Part shown: in pieces, positions 5,372 through 13,514 of the stretch
Layout of the letters: the number at the start of each line of letters is the position of its first letter
Position numbering within the stretch: the stretch's first letter is position 1
Notes under the pieces: generated by a model
What the model was told of the DNA's origin: nothing
Seen by the model: only the letters and a program-made list of their open reading frames with translations
Database searches by the model: none
Program-made: the position numbers and the translations under genes
Assembly: GCA_015494185.1 (NCBI GenBank)
Contig: WGBT01000055.1
Location: 1-13,616, forward strand
Source: Hyphomicrobiales bacterium
Lineage (GTDB): Bacteria; Pseudomonadota; Alphaproteobacteria; Rhizobiales; S144-35
Length of the DNA stretch: 13,616 nt
Direction of reading: 5' to 3'

Positions 5372-7300
5372 TCAAGCCCGCGTTGCGCGTGATGGGTTGG
5401 CTAAAGCGGCATCCTCAACGATCAAGTCGACGGATGTGCGTCCCTGCCAATGGTTCTGTTTGAGTTTGCCAACAACGTGAAACGGCTGACCAGCGCTTTC
5501 CAGCAAGGCTTGCCCCAAAGGGGTGTCTGCGGCGCGGAAGGCTATTGCGTTGACGCTGCTATTGTCGCCGCTTTCAAGGCTCAGCCGAATATGACCATTG
5601 CCAACCACTTTGGCAAAACTGATGCGATGGGCGGGAAAGACGAACCGCGGGGCTGGATTACCGGCGCCATAAGGACCGGCACGTTCGATCTGCTCAAGCA
5701 ACGTCAAGGTGGCGCCGCGGGCGGACAAGCTGCCATCGATCTTGAGGCAGGGTTGCGCGGTTGCCGCTTGGACCGAGGCCTGCAGATGTTCTTGCAGAAA
5801 GTTTTGCAAGGCATCGAAGTGGCGTTCCTTGACAGTCAAACCGGCGGCCATGGCATGTCCGCCGCCTTTTTCGAGCAGGCCCCGCGCCATGGCCTCACGG
5901 ACCGCAGCGCCGATGTCAACCCCGGCAATGGAGCGGAGCGATCCCGAGCCTTGACGATCCTTGCCGGCTGCGGGGGCGGGGCCGTTTGGCGGCGTCTCCC
6001 AGGCGATCACCAGGCTGGGGCGAGCAAAACGTTCGGTCAGGCGGCTGGCAAGCAGGCCCACGAGCCCCTTGTGGAAGTCATCGGAACTGGCCACCAGAAT
6101 CGGGGGCGGTGTGGGGCTGGCCGCAAGCTGCTGTTCAGCCTGGGCGATGGCCAGTTCCAACATCTGGCTTTCCATGGCCTGGCGCTGACGGTTGAGCTGT
6201 TCCAATTGGGCGGCGATTGCGGCCGCTGTTTCAAGATCATCGGTCGCCAGCAGCCGGGCGCCAAGACCACTGTCCCCAAGCCGTCCGCCGGCATTGATCC
6301 GCGGCCCCAGAATAAATCCCAAATGATAGGGGGTTGGCGCCTGATCGATCCCGGCTTGATCGAACAAGGCGCGCAGGCCCGGGTTTTGCCGCAGCCGCAT
6401 CGCTGCCAAACCTTTGTTCACATAGGCCCGGTTGAGACCTTTCAGCGGGACGATGTCGCAAACCGTTGCAAGGGCCACCAAATCCAGCCAGCCCAATAGA
6501 TGAGGTTGGGGGGTGCCGTCGCCATAATAGCCGCTTTCCCGCAGCTTGGCGGTAACCGCAACCAGCACTAGGAACACCACGCCTGCCGCAGCGAGATGCC
6601 CCTGACCGCTCAAATCATCGAGCCGGTTCGGGTTGATCACCGCAGCCGCCTTGGGGAGTTTTTCATTGGCCTGATGATGATCGATGACCACGATATCCGT
6701 AGGGAAAGGTGCCGCGGCCTCAAGCGCCTCATAGCTGGTAATCCCGCAGTCAACAGTGACGATCAAACGCGCGCCATCCTGACAAAGCTGGGTGATGGCC
6801 GCCGGATTGGGGCCATAGCCTTCCAAATGCCGGTCGGGTATATAGATGCGCGGTTTCAGGCCATGGGCGGCAAGAAAGCGGTAAAGCAGGGCGGAAGAGG
6901 CGGCCCCGTCCACGTCATAGTCGCCAAAGATGGCGACGGGTTCGCGTTTTTCGATGGCCTGGGCGATGCGCCGGGCCCCGGCTGCCATGTCTTGCAGCGA
7001 TTCGGGCGGCGGCATCAGATTTTTCAGGCTGGGATTGAGATAGCTTTGGGCTTCTTCCGCACCAATGCCGCGGGCGGCCAGGATCCGGCCGATGATTTCC
7101 GGCAAGCCGTTTTTTTGGGCAATGGCCAAGGCGGTATTGACATCCGCCGGGGCCAACCGGTCGACCCATTTGTTGCCCAACAGCGAACGGTTGACGCCAA
7201 GCAATGGCAATGGATCCGTTTCCATGGGGGAACCGGTGTGAGCATTGCGGCTGTTGCCCAAGGAACAATTGCGTTCAGCCATTGCCGCCATGTCTTCCAT
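5372..7300 (-). CDS. recJ: Single-stranded-DNA-specific 5'-3' exonuclease RecJ
   Basis: RecJ degrades 5'-ended single-stranded DNA in recombinational and mismatch repair. The protein has 642 residues, slightly above the usual 560-610, with an N-terminal extension of about 30 residues. DHH-superfamily motifs are all present: 'DYDVDG' at 127-132, 'VDCG' at 183-186, 'IDHH' at 206-209, 'VCDIVPL' at 280-286, 'GPRINAGGRLGD' at 332-343, 'HKGLVGLLASRL' at 410-421, and the DHHA1 signature 'GGHAMAAG' at 480-487. A C-terminal OB-fold region follows, with 'GPYGAGNPAPRF' at 542-553. The ATG at 7300 was chosen because AAGGA lies 9 bases upstream. Met26 is a possible internal start closer to the family's normal N-terminus. 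The gene heads the minus-strand block. hslV has its own likely promoter 93 bp further on. It is transcribed divergently from the 1094-aa gene. Confidence 0.97.
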   Translation of the reverse strand: MEDMAAMAERNCSLGNSRNAHTGSPMETDPLPLLGVNRSLLGNKWVDRLAPADVNTALAIAQKNGLPEIIGRILAARGIGAEEAQSYLNPSLKNLMPPPESLQDMAAGARRIAQAIEKREPVAIFGDYDVDGAASSALLYRFLAAHGLKPRIYIPDRHLEGYGPNPAAITQLCQDGARLIVTVDCGITSYEALEAAAPFPTDIVVIDHHQANEKLPKAAAVINPNRLDDLSGQGHLAAAGVVFLVLVAVTAKLRESGYYGDGTPQPHLLGWLDLVALATVCDIVPLKGLNRAYVNKGLAAMRLRQNPGLRALFDQAGIDQAPTPYHLGFILGPRINAGGRLGDSGLGARLLATDDLETAAAIAAQLEQLNRQRQAMESQMLELAIAQAEQQLAASPTPPPILVASSDDFHKGLVGLLASRLTERFARPSLVIAWETPPNGPAPAAGKDRQGSGSLRSIAGVDIGAAVREAMARGLLEKGGGHAMAAGLTVKERHFDALQNFLQEHLQASVQAATAQPCLKIDGSLSARGATLTLLEQIERAGPYGAGNPAPRFVFPAHRISFAKVVGNGHIRLSLESGDNSSVNAIAFRAADTPLGQALLESAGQPFHVVGKLKQNHWQGRTSVDLIVEDAALANPSRATRA

Positions 7301-7413
7301 CCTGAGCTATCCTTGCTGTTTGGTTCCGTGACCTTGGTTTCGTAACGTCTGATTTTTACGGCCTTCCAGTTCTAACTAGTGGTGTTCGCCGGGCAAAGCC
7401 AGCTTCAGCCAAA

Positions 7414-7450
7414 GCCCATGGCGGCTCTATCCACAATTTGCCCATGGCGG
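7414..7450. repeat. Direct repeat GCCCATGGCGG
   Basis: The 11-mer GCCCATGGCGG occurs at 7414-7424 and 7440-7450, an offset of 26 bp, between recJ and the large secreted-protein gene. Each copy contains the palindromic hexamer CCATGG. It could be a pair of protein-binding sites for either divergent gene, but nothing more can be said. Confidence 0.4.
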
Positions 7451-7763
7451 TGAACAGACAGTACAGCCAAAAGTACAGCAAAGAACTTTGGTGGTTGGCA
7501 CGCAAAACTGGGGAAAAAAGCCGGGCGTGAAATTTTCTCCGTTGCATTCGTTTGCCAATGATGGCGCTATTTACTTGCTCATAGAAGCGGTGACCCTTGC
7601 CGGTTGCCGAAGATTTGCGGTTTAAGTTTTCGTTGCACAGTTTTAGTCGAGCCAGTCAGTCCAGCCAGTAAAACGGGTGTCCTTATAACATTGACGTTTT
7701 GCGGGCGGTCCGTTCAGTCGCTTTTTCAGTATCAGTCTCATGCGTTGAAGTCCCGTTAACAGT

Positions 7764-7784
7764 GTGGGGGGATGCAGGCCCCAC
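7764..7784 (+). promoter_or_regulatory. GC-rich hairpin upstream of the 1094-aa gene
   Basis: GTGGGG (7764-7769) pairs with CCCCAC (7779-7784) around a 9-base loop, about 75 bases upstream of the ATG at 7860. It may fall in the 5' leader. No riboswitch class is recognised. Confidence 0.3.
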
Positions 7785-7859
7785 CGGTAATTTCGACTTT
7801 CAGCCAGTTCGTCAGTGCCGCAAGGTCATGATGGGGGCGTGAGTGTGAGGATGTGATTG

Positions 7860-10800
7860 ATGTTGAGGTTTGTGGGGGCGGCGTGCCTTTTTTCAGCAGC
7901 GTTAATGATGGGGAGCGTGGGGGGCGTTCAAGCGCGGTCCCAAACGGCTGTGGTAACTGGCGTCAAGGGAAAGATTTCGCAGGGGGGCGCGGCGCGATCG
8001 ATGTCCCTCAAAAGAGGGCGGCAGGCGGTGCGGCAGTTGAGCGTGTTGCGTGCAGCCCAGGCCGGAGAAGGGGGCACCCCCCTCCGCGGCAACAATGGTA
8101 ACAGTCCCCAAATGAGCCTTGAGGAGGTTGGGGGGCGAACGGCCGTTTTGGAGCAGATTGCCCGTCGCGCCTATGCTATTCGCCGCCGTTATCGGGGCTG
8201 TGAAGCGCTGCGCTGTCCGCCAATCGATTGCCACCGCAACATTGCCTTGCTGCAGCTTTTGATCACGGCTGATAGTGTCATCGACCAATATCTGGAAGCG
8301 CTGAATGCGGAAAGCCTTGATGCTGCTTTGATCAATGTTGCGTTGCTGACGGCAGGTGATCTTGCCTTTGAAGACTGGGAGCAAAGCCGTCAGGCGGCTT
8401 TGCGGCTGCAGACGTTGCGGCAAATGGATGTCATCTTGCGCGAGCTGACCGCGTTGCGCCCGCTGTTCTACCACAGTGATCTTGAGCGCAGCTTGAAGCC
8501 TGCTGCGGTTGCCAAGCTGGCCGCGTTGAAGACGCGTTTGCAAGATGCGCTTGTGCTGTTTGAGGCGCTTGATAGCGCTGTTGCAAGCTTGATCAAAAAT
8601 GTCAAGCGATTGGCAGAGACGGCCCCAGCCGCAAAAGCGGCTCCGGTTTTGGCGGGGGATTTGCGGCGGCTTGGGCTGATAACGCGGGCTGCAACGGTTG
8701 CCCAGATGCGCAAAGGGCTTGCTAAATGGCGTCAGGAAATCGCCGCCGCCCGCGGTTCACTGCGAAAATTGTCGCAAGCGGCCAGCCAGGCAGCCAAACT
8801 TGCGGGTGAAGTCGCGCCTGCTGATGCCGATATTGATGATGCTGATAAGGACGGGCTGGACCGGGTGGTGCGGCAATTGCTGAGCCGTTTTGACCAGACG
8901 GGAGCAGTACCGCGGCGTTTCATCGATCAACTTGCAATCGCTTTTTCAGATGAAAAGCTGGCCCGTCGCAAGGCGGCGATTGCGGCAACAACACTGCCAG
9001 CAGCACAAGAGGGGCCTGTGGGGGGCGATATCCGTTCCTTTTACCGGCAATGGAAAGGTATTTTGGCGGAACAGGCCGCCGCGCGCAATGCCTTGATGGC
9101 GGTGCGTTTGGCTAGGCGTGGTTTGAGCCGATGTTTGCAATCATGGTGTGGGGCCTATCACCTCACCACACGGGCGCGAGGCGCGTTTCTTGATCCTGCC
9201 GACAATGAATATAGCTGGGTTGTTGCGATCAAAACTTTGGCCCCAGAGATTGACCGGCTCGGCCGGCAGCTTCGGGAGCAAGCCCCGGTCTTCGGTCAAG
9301 CCTTGCTCCGTGATCCGGCGAACTGTCCGGCGACACGTCCGGTTTCGGCTTCCGGCAACGGCAGGCTCAAGGTTTTTGGTCAGGTGAACAAGACTTTGCT
9401 GGCGGCAGAAACGGCAACTGCGACTTGCCATAAGTGCCAGACTTTGGCGGATGGGATCAATGTTCAGAAAGCTTCCCTGATCGAACTTGAAAGTGAAATC
9501 GCTCAGGTGATAGGGGATGGGCGCAGTGTCGAAATCCTGCCCCAAGAACGGCAAAAGCAGCTCGATGAGGCCGATTTGTTCCGTGAGCAGATCGACCAAT
9601 TGACCGCCTTGGCGGGGCGCAATCCAGGGGGCGAAGCGGGGGCGCAATTGCTTGCCTTGCGGGCGGAGGCTTATTTGCGTGAGGCCCAGGCGGCATATGT
9701 GCAGCAGGAGATCGAACGGCTCAAGGCCAGCCATGCCAAGCTGGGTGATCTTGAGGCCGAGGCGGCGCGCCTAAAACAACAAATCCGCCATTGGCGGCGC
9801 CGGTTGGCCAACTGCGAAGCCCAATTCTGCCCGGTTCAACAAGCCGCTGCCGATGATAAAGAGCGCCAACCAGGGATCACGCCCGATCCGCTGCCTGCAA
9901 ATGGGGAACTGCCTGAGGATCATGAGCCGCCCATTGCGCGCGGTTTGCGCCCCCAACCGCCAGCAAAGAGCAGGGGGCAAAGATCAAGGCCGGTTGCGGC
10001 GTCCCCCCAAAGGACCGCCCAGAAATCTGCCACCGCGGCGGCCGGAAGAGGGCGCAAGGGGGGTGAGGTCGGAGCGCGCAAAACGCCGCGCAAAAAACTT
10101 CCCCAAAAGCCAAAAACAAGTGTCAGTCCCCGTGACGAAGCGCAGATGGCGGCTGTGGCTGTCAAAGCGCCGTCCTCCGTGTCGGAAGCCGCATGGCGAG
10201 CCGAGCCGTTCGAGATGGGGGAGAGGGGACGCGCGCGTGGCTGGCTCACGGTTTCGGTGATCCATCTTCGCTTGAACGATCTGCAAGCGGAATTCTTACG
10301 TGATGCGGCGGGCGCGCCACTTGTCCGATTGCAGGATGAGGCGGGTCTGAGCGGTCTTCATATAGGGGCGCGGATGCAGGCGCCGCAGCTTGGGACGGTG
10401 GCGTTTTTGCCTGCACTTGATTGGCTGGGCCTTGATGCCAGGCTGGCTTTTGGCGAGCGGCAATCAGGCCCCCTTGCCATCAGCGATGCGGGGGGGAATA
10501 TCACCATTCCCTTACCCAATGGGGGCGCGGTTGCCACCGGAGCGGGCAATGCCTTGCTGCGTCATCGCCGCAAGCTTGGTGTCTTGGATTTAGCCGCAAG
10601 TGCCGGCCGCCGGTTGTGGGCAACGGAAACCGTGCGTTTGGCGCTGTTTGGCGGGACGGGCTACACCCATATCATCAGTGATGAGCTGGTGGGGTTTGAG
10701 GCGGGGACGGTATCGGGCCGCTATGTTCATGAGGGCACGGTCAATTGCCTGCGTGGGGTCACGGGGCTTGCCGGCGCGGTTCGCCTTGGCCAGATTGGTA

Positions 10801-11144
10801 AGGGGGTTACTGCATCTGCAACCGGCAAGGCTGAGCTTGGGGCGAATTATTGTCATACCCATGTCGAGGCGTTCGGCGCTGCTGGTTTGATCCAGGCCGC
10901 AGCTTCGGTATCGGGGGCGGAAAGTTTCTTCTATTCCCGGTTTGAGGCAGGCTTGGCCTTGACGATCCCTAGCGGTTTTGCAGCACCGATGCAGCTTCAT
11001 TTGAGCGGGGCGGTCAGCAAAGGCGCCTTGCCGATCCCTGTACTTCGCTATAATGCCACGGCGGCCGATCCACTTGATCTTGACTTCAACGATGACTGGT
11101 CGACAGAACTGCGCGCCACCTTGCGCATTCCACTGGAATTTTGA
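7860..11144 (+). CDS. Secreted 1094-aa helical protein with C-terminal outer-membrane barrel-like domain, unknown family
   Basis: I do not recognise this protein. The ATG at 7860 has GTGAGG 9 bases upstream and begins a signal peptide with a hydrophobic core 'AACLFSAALMMG', probably cut after 'VQA' (residue 25). Residues about 90-660 are mainly Ala/Leu/Arg/Glu helix or coiled coil. They include Cys114/119/124, Cys425/430, Cys523/526 and Cys652/657. Three of these are similar C-x4-C units preceded by two arginines. 'DADKDGLD' at 327-334 resembles a calcium-binding loop. Residues 660-790 are rich in Pro, Ala, Lys and Arg and look disordered. From about 795 to the end the sequence alternates polar and hydrophobic residues with many glycines. 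It ends 'LRATLRIPLEF', with Phe last and hydrophobic residues at -3, -5 and -7, as in outer-membrane beta-barrels. A periplasmic helical domain tethered to a barrel is the simplest reading. A barrel-exported passenger is less likely given the many cysteines. A stem-loop follows the stop. Confidence 0.8.
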   Translation: MLRFVGAACLFSAALMMGSVGGVQARSQTAVVTGVKGKISQGGAARSMSLKRGRQAVRQLSVLRAAQAGEGGTPLRGNNGNSPQMSLEEVGGRTAVLEQIARRAYAIRRRYRGCEALRCPPIDCHRNIALLQLLITADSVIDQYLEALNAESLDAALINVALLTAGDLAFEDWEQSRQAALRLQTLRQMDVILRELTALRPLFYHSDLERSLKPAAVAKLAALKTRLQDALVLFEALDSAVASLIKNVKRLAETAPAAKAAPVLAGDLRRLGLITRAATVAQMRKGLAKWRQEIAAARGSLRKLSQAASQAAKLAGEVAPADADIDDADKDGLDRVVRQLLSRFDQTGAVPRRFIDQLAIAFSDEKLARRKAAIAATTLPAAQEGPVGGDIRSFYRQWKGILAEQAAARNALMAVRLARRGLSRCLQSWCGAYHLTTRARGAFLDPADNEYSWVVAIKTLAPEIDRLGRQLREQAPVFGQALLRDPANCPATRPVSASGNGRLKVFGQVNKTLLAAETATATCHKCQTLADGINVQKASLIELESEIAQVIGDGRSVEILPQERQKQLDEADLFREQIDQLTALAGRNPGGEAGAQLLALRAEAYLREAQAAYVQQEIERLKASHAKLGDLEAEAARLKQQIRHWRRRLANCEAQFCPVQQAAADDKERQPGITPDPLPANGELPEDHEPPIARGLRPQPPAKSRGQRSRPVAASPQRTAQKSATAAAGRGRKGGEVGARKTPRKKLPQKPKTSVSPRDEAQMAAVAVKAPSSVSEAAWRAEPFEMGERGRARGWLTVSVIHLRLNDLQAEFLRDAAGAPLVRLQDEAGLSGLHIGARMQAPQLGTVAFLPALDWLGLDARLAFGERQSGPLAISDAGGNITIPLPNGGAVATGAGNALLRHRRKLGVLDLAASAGRRLWATETVRLALFGGTGYTHIISDELVGFEAGTVSGRYVHEGTVNCLRGVTGLAGAVRLGQIGKGVTASATGKAELGANYCHTHVEAFGAAGLIQAAASVSGAESFFYSRFEAGLALTIPSGFAAPMQLHLSGAVSKGALPIPVLRYNATAADPLDLDFNDDWSTELRATLRIPLEF

Positions 11145-11187
11145 GGCGCGCCCCGCCGGCCCATTCAAGCCTCATTCAAGCTATGAG

Positions 11188-11211
11188 AAAAGCCGCTTAT
11201 CGGTGGCTTTT
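11188..11211 (+). terminator. Probable terminator after the 1094-aa gene
   Basis: AAAAGCCGC (11188-11196) pairs with GGTGGCTTTT (from 11203 to 11211, one G-T wobble) around a 6-base loop, about 45 bp after the stop. The A-rich 5' arm and T-rich 3' arm give the look of an intrinsic terminator, although the T-run is only four bases and is followed by GTGCC. Confidence 0.5.
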
Positions 11212-11377
11212 GTGCCATTTCCCAATCAAGAAACACGGAAGTTCTCTTGCCGAGAACAGCTTGAATTTCGGCTTTTTGCTATTCCTCTCTTTACAAATGG
11301 TTCTTTCAGGCGGAGACTAAATTTAGATGTCACAGGTTTGGGCAGCGCTTTGCTTTTAGCCGATGTTGCCCATTGAC

Positions 11378-11397
11378 CATTGTTGAAATCGACAATG
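11378..11397 (+). promoter_or_regulatory. 5'-leader hairpin before the DUF2794 gene
   Basis: CATTGTTG (11378-11385) pairs with CGACAATG (11390-11397), with one T-G wobble and an AAAT tetraloop. It ends 8 bases before the AGGAGG ribosome-binding site (11406-11411). It could stabilise the leader or affect translation. Confidence 0.3.
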
Positions 11398-11415
11398 CCT
11401 TGAACAGGAGGGCCT

Positions 11416-11841
11416 ATGAGCGAAACCGATCCAATAGTGTTGTATCCCCGCGCAGGCCAAAGGGAGGCGTTGCGCGGCGGGGCCCGTCGTCTTGAGCTAT
11501 CTGCACCTCAAAACCAGGACTTTTCCACAACATCCTTTCAAGCCATGTTCGACCGGCAGGAACTCAATCTCATTTTGTCGCTTTATGGACGGTTCGTCGC
11601 CGCGGGGGAATGGCGCGATTATGCGATCGACTGTCATAAAGATCGTGCGGTGTTTTCAGTGTTCCGGCGGAGCAGTGAAATGCCGCTTTACCGGATCGAG
11701 AAATGCCCGAAATTGGCCCGCCGTCAGGGTATGTACAAGGTGGTGGCCATGTCTGGACTGATCTTGAAGCGGGGTCATGATCTTCGCGGCGTTTTGCAAG
11801 TGCTGGAACCGAAGAAAGCGGGCGGCGCTCTTTCCGTTTGA
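11416..11841 (+). CDS. DUF2794 family protein, 141 aa
   Basis: The central block 'FDRQELNLILSLYGRFVAAG' (residues 45-64) followed by 'EWRDYAIDCHKDRAVFSVFR' (65-84), then 'PLYRIEKCPKLARRQGMYKV' and 'LILKRGHDL', matches the DUF2794 pattern that I remember from alphaproteobacteria. The function of the family is unknown. The ATG is preceded by a strong AGGAGG with 4-base spacing. There is no signal peptide or membrane segment. The N-terminal 40 residues are polar and probably flexible. The gene stands alone: a likely terminator lies upstream, and 366 bp separate it from pstS. Length is about normal for the family. Confidence 0.88.
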   Translation: MSETDPIVLYPRAGQREALRGGARRLELSAPQNQDFSTTSFQAMFDRQELNLILSLYGRFVAAGEWRDYAIDCHKDRAVFSVFRRSSEMPLYRIEKCPKLARRQGMYKVVAMSGLILKRGHDLRGVLQVLEPKKAGGALSV

Positions 11842-12207
11842 CGGTCCGAATTGTTCTGGGAAAAGCCAGGCTGTGCAAAATCATATCTTATGGTTGTGTA
11901 AATCCATCTATGAGTGCAAAATCTGAGAAGAATTTTCTGGCTTGAACTGGATTTTGCGAAAAATCCCCAAATTCGCGCAGCAAAGTTTGGTTGAAATCTC
12001 AGGAAACAATCTAAACACGATTTATCAAGGTTCATCGAGGTGCCGTGCTGGGCGAGGATTCTGATCATTTGGCACATTTGGTAAATGCGGGTTGCGTCAA
12101 TGCGTACCATGAAAGAGTTGCCTCAATCCGATATACCGGTTGAAAAATGGCTTTGGCGGTTGTTATCCCGCCCCCCATTTTGAGAATGTTGAACGAAGGA
12201 GAATTCA
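11842..12207. other. 366-bp intergenic region upstream of pstS
   Basis: The stretch is AT-rich compared with the genes around it and should carry the pstS promoter. The 10-mer GTGCAAAATC occurs at 11873-11882 and again at 11914-11923, 41 bp apart. I looked for a Pho box (CTGTCAT-type repeats) and did not find a convincing one. A minus-strand frame spans much of it but looks non-coding. A good ribosome-binding site for pstS lies at its end. Confidence 0.5.
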
Positions 12208-13368
12208 ATGATGAATTTCTCAAAAATGGCGCCAAGACGGGCCATTGCGGCGCTGGCTGCCTTGGTCATGGTGCCTGTCGCCGGGCCAGCGTATGCGGGT
12301 CGTGATCAAATCAGCATTGTCGGTTCCTCGACGGTGTTTCCGTTTGCAACCACGGTGGCCGATAAATTTGGCAAGAAGACCCGTTTCAAGACGCCGAAAG
12401 TGGTCTCCACCGGTTCCGGTGGCGGGTTGAAACTGTTCTGTAAAGGGGTTGGGGCGGCAACACCGGACATTGCCAATGCGTCACGCCGGATGAAGAAAAA
12501 AGAATGGAATGATTGTCAGGCCAATGGCGTCAAAGACATCACCGAGGTGGCGATTGGTTTTGATGGTATTGTGCTGGCCAATGCCAAGTCTGCCCCGGTT
12601 TTCAATATGAGCCGTAAACAACTGTTTCTGGCGCTGGCAGCACGAGTGCCGGGACCTGATGGCAAGCTGATTGAGAATCCTTACAAGAAATGGTCGGATG
12701 TTGATCCGTCGCTGCCTGATGAGAAGATCGAAGTGCTTGGTCCGCCGCCGAGTTCAGGGACCCGTGACGCCTTTGTCGAGCTGGCTCTGGGGGAGGGGGC
12801 CAAGCAAATCGGTTGGCTGAAAAAACTGCGCAGTTTAAAAAAAGGAGACCCTGAAATCCAGGAACTGGCTCGTCAATATGGCATTCCGGCCGATTTTCTC
12901 CTCAACAATGGCAAGCCCGCAAGTGGCAAGGAGGTGTTTAAGAAAATCGCCTATCATATCCGGGAAGACGGCGCCTATATTGATGCAGGGGAAAACGACA
13001 ATAAAATCGTTGACCAGTTGGCAGCCAATCCGGGTGCGATTGGGGTGTTTGGCTTTTCCTTTCTGGATCAGAACAGATCAAAGATCAAAGGCGCCAAAGT
13101 GGAAGGTTTCGAGCCCAGTTTCGACAATATCGCAGAGGGGCATTATCCAGTATCCCGGAAGATGTATTTCTATGTCAAAAATGCCCATGTTGGTGTGATT
13201 CCAGGGATCAGGGAATACATTGCCGAATTCGTCTCTGAAGGGGCCTCGGGGGAAGATGGTTATCTGGCGGACAAGGGCCTTATTCCATTGCCTGAAGATG
13301 AACATGCCGAAAATGCAGAAAACGCCAAAGCGCTGAAAAAGATGACCGGCCATGAAAAACTGTCATAG
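12208..13368 (+). CDS. pstS: PstS-like phosphate ABC transporter substrate-binding protein
   Basis: This is a 386-aa periplasmic binding protein of the PstS family, which captures phosphate for the PstCAB permease. A signal peptide occupies residues 1-30, with basic 'PRR', hydrophobic 'AIAALAALVMVPVAG' and cleavage after 'AYA'. Phosphate-loop motifs are 'IVGSSTVFPFA' at 37-47, 'STGSGGGLKLFCKG' at 67-80, 'PDIANASR' at 86-93 and 'PPSSGTRDAFVELA' at 180-193. 'GAIGVFGFSF' at 276-285 is also typical. AAGGAG lies 7 bases before the first of two adjacent ATG codons. Either Met could be the start. The last 25 residues form a charged tail rich in Glu, His, Ala and Lys beyond the usual fold. pstC is not in the window: 248 bp downstream carry no gene. 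Phosphate specificity is inferred from the family. Confidence 0.9.
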   Translation: MMNFSKMAPRRAIAALAALVMVPVAGPAYAGRDQISIVGSSTVFPFATTVADKFGKKTRFKTPKVVSTGSGGGLKLFCKGVGAATPDIANASRRMKKKEWNDCQANGVKDITEVAIGFDGIVLANAKSAPVFNMSRKQLFLALAARVPGPDGKLIENPYKKWSDVDPSLPDEKIEVLGPPPSSGTRDAFVELALGEGAKQIGWLKKLRSLKKGDPEIQELARQYGIPADFLLNNGKPASGKEVFKKIAYHIREDGAYIDAGENDNKIVDQLAANPGAIGVFGFSFLDQNRSKIKGAKVEGFEPSFDNIAEGHYPVSRKMYFYVKNAHVGVIPGIREYIAEFVSEGASGEDGYLADKGLIPLPEDEHAENAENAKALKKMTGHEKLS

Positions 13369-13399
13369 CAGCCGGTTTCGGTGGAATTGAACCTGGGGG

Positions 13400-13455
13400 A
13401 GCGTGGCGCTGGGCTGGCCATCATGATCAGGCAATGGGCGCTGCGCTTTTCTTTG
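13400..13455 (+). terminator. Possible intrinsic terminator after pstS
   Basis: AGCGTGGCGC (13400-13409) pairs with GCGCTGCGCT (13438-13447) using eight Watson-Crick and two wobble pairs. The right arm runs directly into TTTCTTTG. The 28-base loop can form a short inner GCC-GGC stem. The position, about 30 bp after the pstS stop, supports termination. The large loop lowers confidence. Confidence 0.4.
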
Positions 13456-13482
13456 CCATAATTTCTTTGTCAAGTGTTATAG
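13453..13482 (+). promoter_or_regulatory. Weak sigma-70-like promoter candidate downstream of pstS
   Basis: TTGCCA (13453-13458) and TTATAG (13477-13482) are separated by 18 bases on the plus strand. If real, it would drive a gene beyond the window edge. The call rests only on hexamer similarity. Confidence 0.25.
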
Positions 13483-13514
13483 AGGCTAAACCGACAGCGG
13501 TGGAACAGATTAGG

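Larger units (their letters stand above)
7301..7859. other. 559-bp divergent intergenic region
   Basis: This region separates recJ (minus) from the large secreted-protein gene (plus) and should hold promoters for both. It contains an 11-bp direct repeat (7414-7450), a cluster of CAGT motifs (7638-7816) and a GC-rich hairpin (7764-7784). On the minus strand, TTGCCC, 16 bases and TAGAAC upstream of recJ resemble a weak -35/-10 pair, but I am not confident. I find no credible gene in either direction. Confidence 0.5.

Noticed and set aside
5450..6499. 349-codon plus-strand open frame opposite recJ
   Set aside because: It is antisense to intact RecJ motifs. Long antisense frames are common in GC-biased genes.
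7426..7434. DnaA-box-like CTATCCACA
   Set aside because: It is a single site with one mismatch, with no cluster and no origin-associated genes nearby.
7857..7859. TTG as the start codon of the 1094-aa gene
   Set aside because: The next codon is ATG with suitable spacing from GTGAGG, so the ATG at 7860 is preferred.
7853..8101. GTG-started 82-codon frame at the start of the 1094-aa gene
   Set aside because: It is out of frame with a clear signal peptide and the long gene, and its composition is low-complexity Gly/Arg.
11775..12110. 111-codon minus-strand open frame upstream of pstS
   Set aside because: It overlaps the end of the DUF2794 gene, lacks a ribosome-binding site, and its product has no recognisable features.
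11842..12207. Pho box for PhoB control of pstS
   Set aside because: I expected CTGTCAT-type direct repeats but found none that were convincing.
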